Below are positions 5,764-7,641 of a stretch of DNA of 7,641 bases, piece after piece. A program made the translations under genes and the position numbers. A model generated the notes under the pieces. That model was not told the origin of the DNA. It searched no databases and saw only the letters and a program-made list of their open reading frames with translations. Each line of letters opens with the position of its first letter. Within the stretch, counting starts at the first letter, position 1. This DNA is from Verrucomicrobia bacterium UBA1263 (lineage in GTDB: Bacteria; Verrucomicrobiota; Verrucomicrobiia; Limisphaerales; UBA1412): positions 15,570 through 23,210 of the forward strand of contig DBVN01000112.1 of the NCBI GenBank assembly GCA_002308515.1, given 5' to 3'.

Positions 5764-6450
5764 ATGAAAAACATATTACTCTTATTCATTTTTTTAGCAA
5801 TAGTGATATTGCAATGCTCTTGTTCCCAGCAGAAGAAGAACATTGAGGCTGTTCGTCTTGAGAATATACGCAATTTTGAAGATAGCTATTCTCGTGCTAA
5901 AACAAATATACTTGACGAAATGTGTTTAGCGAATGCTGAAAGACTTGGTAATACTTTAGAAAAACTGAAGGGTTTTAAGCTGAGTGGTTTCAAAGAAGCG
6001 ATTATCACAAGCGCTATTTTATATAAGTCATTGGATCGAGATATGTATGTGCTGACTATGGATAGAATCGATCCTTACTTTCGAGTTTATGAAATAGAAA
6101 TGAATAACGAGGAAAAAACATTTTTGATTGAGAATGTGAAATTCCCATTATTCGATCCTGAGCGAGAAAAGCAACTGTTAAAATATTATGATAAAGTATA
6201 TCACTTTGTGAGGATAGCATATCCCAATATGCAGTTTTGGACACCAAATGATAAAGAATATACTGAAATTAAAAACTCGAATAAAAAAAATTGGAGAGTG
6301 AGATTTTTAAAATCAGGAGTTCCGGCAACAGAATGGCATCCTGTAACATTCTATGATTTTGAATCCAAAGAATACCAGAAATCTTTGGAGGAATTAAAAC
6401 AATCAATAAATACAAAACATGCAGATGTTGTTTCTGAATCTACTAAATAA
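5764..6450 (+). CDS. Putative lipoprotein, first of a tandem paralogous pair (unrecognised family)
   Basis: I do not recognise this family. The 228-residue product starts with Lys2, a hydrophobic run (4-16) and LQCSC with Cys18 and Cys20, suggesting export and lipid attachment. The residue before Cys18 is Gln, so neither cysteine sits in a textbook lipobox. The rest is charged and probably largely helical: IRNFEDSYSRAK (35-46), a FKEAIITSA segment (76-84), RIDPYF (101-106), LKYYDKVYHF (139-148), and a C-terminal block at 176-205 beginning NWRVRFLKSGVPATEW. The block is nearly identical in the second gene. The ATG at 5764 is chosen over the in-frame TTG at 5725 because it puts the hydrophobic segment at the N-terminus. 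No Shine-Dalgarno motif is seen. GC content is about 30% in a sampled line, far below its neighbours, pointing to acquisition. An envelope, immunity or defence role is possible but has no direct support. Confidence 0.75.
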   Translation: MKNILLLFIFLAIVILQCSCSQQKKNIEAVRLENIRNFEDSYSRAKTNILDEMCLANAERLGNTLEKLKGFKLSGFKEAIITSAILYKSLDRDMYVLTMDRIDPYFRVYEIEMNNEEKTFLIENVKFPLFDPEREKQLLKYYDKVYHFVRIAYPNMQFWTPNDKEYTEIKNSNKKNWRVRFLKSGVPATEWHPVTFYDFESKEYQKSLEELKQSINTKHADVVSESTK

Positions 6451-7134
6451 AAGACAATAAAAGACAATAGATAAAATATGAAAAAAAGTATTATTAGTTT
6501 TAAGAGAATAAAAGATTTATTCTTATTTGCTTTACTAGCAATCATGACATTACAATGTTCTTGTTCACACGAAAAAGAAAACATTGAAGAAATTCGTCTT
6601 GACACTATACGCAGCTTTGAAAGTGCCTATAATGCTATAAAAACTCGTGTAAAGAAAGATGAAGTTAAAAAGAATGCTGGTTCTCTGATGTATGCGAATG
6701 CTTTTAGCAATACATTGGAAAAATTAAAGACTTTTAAATTAGATGATTTTAAAGAGGCAATTATCACAAGCGCCTCTTTAATCAACGAGACCCCTGATAA
6801 TGAAGGATTTGAATTATGTGTATATAGAATCGATCCATTTTTTCAAATTTACGATCTGGAGATTGATAATGGAGAAAAGACATTTGTAATCAAAGAAGAT
6901 GATCCTGAAAGTTTTGAAGAGTGTAGAAAAAAACTAAAGTATTATCATAAATTACATGATTTTCTAGAAATTGCGTTTATGAAAAGATATTCTTGGTCTC
7001 CAGAGGATAATGAATATACTGAGATCAAAAAATCAGATAAGCAAAATTGGAGAGTCAGATTTTTAAAATCGGGAGTTCCAGCAACAGAATGGTGTCCTGT
7101 GACATTTTATGATTTTGAATCCAAAGAATATCAG
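6289..7134 (+). repeat. Tandem gene duplication with a highly conserved 90-base block (6289-6378 and 7045-7134)
   Basis: The genes starting at 5764 and 6478 are paralogues. Their best conserved parts, 6289-6378 and 7045-7134, align without gaps and differ at 8 of 90 bases by hand count. Six are single silent changes and two fall in one codon (His to Cys), so the encoded 30 residues differ once. Earlier parts of the genes are only about half identical at protein level and contain length differences. Confidence 0.85.
6446..6469 (+). repeat. 10-base tandem repeat between the paralogues
   Basis: AATAAAAGAC occurs twice in a row (6446-6455, 6456-6465), followed by a partial AATA. It overlaps the stop codon of the first gene and fills most of the 27-base gap to the second. 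It may be slippage in an A-rich spacer. TAAAAT at 6472-6477 touches the second ATG, but no -35 element pairs with it. Confidence 0.6.
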
Positions 7135-7191
7135 GAAGCATTTGAAAAATTCAGAGAGTCAGTTTCTAAATCACAGAAACAGCAACGATAG
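6478..7191 (+). CDS. Putative lipoprotein, second of a tandem paralogous pair (unrecognised family)
   Basis: This 237-residue protein is the paralogue of the preceding one, and its family is likewise unknown to me. A longer basic N-terminus (Lys2, Lys3, Lys9, Arg10) precedes a hydrophobic stretch (14-25) and LQCSC with Cys27 and Cys29, repeating the odd cysteine signal of the first copy. Shared segments are NTLEKLK (78-84), FKEAIITSAS (91-100), RIDPFF (117-122), LKYYHKLHDF (153-162), NEYTEIK (178-184) and the block at 190-219. In the block the only change is His to Cys at residue 206. The C-terminus is short and basic. The gene starts 27 bases after the first one ends and is probably cotranscribed. 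No Shine-Dalgarno motif is visible. A strong hairpin terminator lies about 140 bases downstream. Base composition is as A/T-rich as in the first copy. Confidence 0.75.
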   Translation: MKKSIISFKRIKDLFLFALLAIMTLQCSCSHEKENIEEIRLDTIRSFESAYNAIKTRVKKDEVKKNAGSLMYANAFSNTLEKLKTFKLDDFKEAIITSASLINETPDNEGFELCVYRIDPFFQIYDLEIDNGEKTFVIKEDDPESFEECRKKLKYYHKLHDFLEIAFMKRYSWSPEDNEYTEIKKSDKQNWRVRFLKSGVPATEWCPVTFYDFESKEYQEAFEKFRESVSKSQKQQR

Positions 7192-7330
7192 AAACTTATT
7201 TATTTCGTGAAAAGAAGAACACAACAACACGCAGTTTATAACTCGGCTGGACAATTCTCAGCGAGAGTGATCCCGGCAGCGCGTTGAATGTTTTCCCCTT
7301 GGATCCATTGAAAAGCTAAGCCATCCCACC
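7192..7330. other. Spacer downstream of the AT-rich pair
   Basis: The composition returns toward that of the neighbouring genes. CTCGGCTG and CAGCGAG near 7242-7266 can pair with one bulged G. A frame from GTG at 7207 to 7287 would encode 26 residues that I do not recognise; it could be a gene remnant or chance. No RNA gene or mobile element end was recognised. Confidence 0.3.
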
Positions 7331-7362
7331 AAAGAGACGAGGTTCGTAAACCTCGTCTTTTT
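7331..7362 (+). terminator. Strong terminator hairpin between the AT-rich pair and uvrA
   Basis: AGACGAGGTT (7335-7344) pairs perfectly with AACCTCGTCT (7349-7358) around a CGTA loop. The stem can extend by one G-U and three A-U pairs (7331-7334 with 7359-7362), and TTTTT (7358-7362) provides the plus-strand tail. It ends transcription from the gene pair. The uvrA transcript coming from the right also reads into it, but the minus-strand tail is a poorer T-run, so function in that direction is less sure. Confidence 0.85.
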
Positions 7363-7363
7363 A

Positions 7364-7402
7364 GCGTTTATCTCCAAACGCCAATAGAGATAGAAATCTC
7401 TA
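7364..7402. other. Two further short perfect hairpins beside the terminator
   Basis: GCGTTT (7364-7369) pairs with AAACGC (7376-7381) around a six-base loop. TAGAGAT (7385-7391) pairs with ATCTCTA (7396-7402) around AGAA. With the terminator they make three stem-loops in 72 bases at the end of the uvrA transcript. Neither has a T-run of its own. Confidence 0.55.
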
Positions 7403-7416
7403 GTGACAATTTGATC

Positions 7417-7641
7417 TCACTTCTCCCTGTGGACCGAAAAATACTTTTTCAGATATTTTCCCGTCCAGGTGGGGGTTTCACTGATCTGCTCCGGGGTGCC
7501 TTCCGCCACGACGGTACCGCCGCCGCTGCCTCCCTCCGGTCCCAGGTCGATAATATGATCCGATACCTTGATCACGTCCAGGTTATGCTCGATTACCAGC
7601 ACGGAGTTGCCGGCATCCGTCAGGCGCTGAAGCACCTGGAT
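7417..7641 (-). CDS. uvrA: UvrA, excinuclease ABC subunit A, C-terminal end
   Basis: UvrA is the damage-sensing ATPase of nucleotide excision repair and works with UvrB in the cytoplasm. Only the last 74 residues are inside the window; the frame is open to the edge, so the rest lies beyond 7641. The visible part holds the end of the second ABC ATPase domain: LTDAGNSVLVIEHNLDVIK (7-25) with the switch-region His19, then IDLGPEGG and the glycine-rich segment and GTPEQI that typically close UvrA. The protein ends KYLKKYFSVHREK, a normal C-terminus for the family. A GTG at 7635 that could be read as a start is an internal valine codon. The gene converges with the AT-rich pair across the hairpin cluster at 7331-7402. 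Confidence 0.96.
   Translation of the reverse strand: MQVLQRLTDAGNSVLVIEHNLDVIKVSDHIIDLGPEGGSGGGTVVAEGTPEQISETPTWTGKYLKKYFSVHREK

Noticed and set aside
1..7641. CRISPR array, tRNA, rRNA, insertion sequence or phage genes
   Set aside because: No regularly spaced repeats, tRNA-like cloverleaf, rRNA sequence, transposase or terminal inverted repeats were found on either strand by eye.

Overview
The window looks like part of a Gram-negative bacterial chromosome. It carries kdsD (D-arabinose 5-phosphate isomerase, first step of Kdo synthesis for lipopolysaccharide), one lipoprotein with a clear lipobox and one mutarotase with a signal peptide. The thiazole synthase Thi4 is of the histidine type, which is known from anaerobic or sulfide-rich prokaryotes, so an anaerobic or low-oxygen life is likely. 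Shine-Dalgarno motifs are weak or absent in front of almost every start. I cannot fix the phylum. A Planctomycetes-Verrucomicrobia-Lentisphaerae type bacterium is a guess and not a result.

Layout. Positions 1-696 (+): the C-terminal part of an IspA-type polyprenyl synthase, cut by the window edge. 765-1892 (+): an exported aldose 1-epimerase with its own promoter and a strong terminator. 1947-2387 (+): a BamE/SmpA-like lipoprotein whose start codon touches that terminator. This block converges on a minus-strand group at 5447-2395: thi4, then a terminator overlapping a likely kdsD promoter, then kdsD, then a class V PLP-dependent enzyme whose start codon shares one base with the kdsD stop. 5448-5763: a gene-free stretch holding the likely thi4 promoter and leader hairpin. 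5764-7191 (+): two tandem, AT-rich paralogous genes for putative lipoproteins of a family I do not recognise. 7192-7416: spacer with three consecutive hairpins. 7417-7641 (-): the C-terminal end of uvrA, cut by the window edge.

How the genes work together. Most genes are ordinary housekeeping genes (isoprenoids, sugar anomers, envelope, thiamin, DNA repair) and do not form one pathway. The part least explained is the AT-rich pair: about 30% GC in sampled lines against about 58% in sampled lines of the minus-strand genes. The two proteins share a 30-residue C-terminal block with one amino-acid difference, while their N-terminal parts are only about half identical by eye. This looks like a duplicated, probably acquired accessory module between thi4 and uvrA. 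A second theme is compact control at gene borders: terminators and hairpins lie directly on the promoter, leader or start codon of the next gene in at least three places. No tRNA, rRNA, CRISPR array or insertion sequence was seen.
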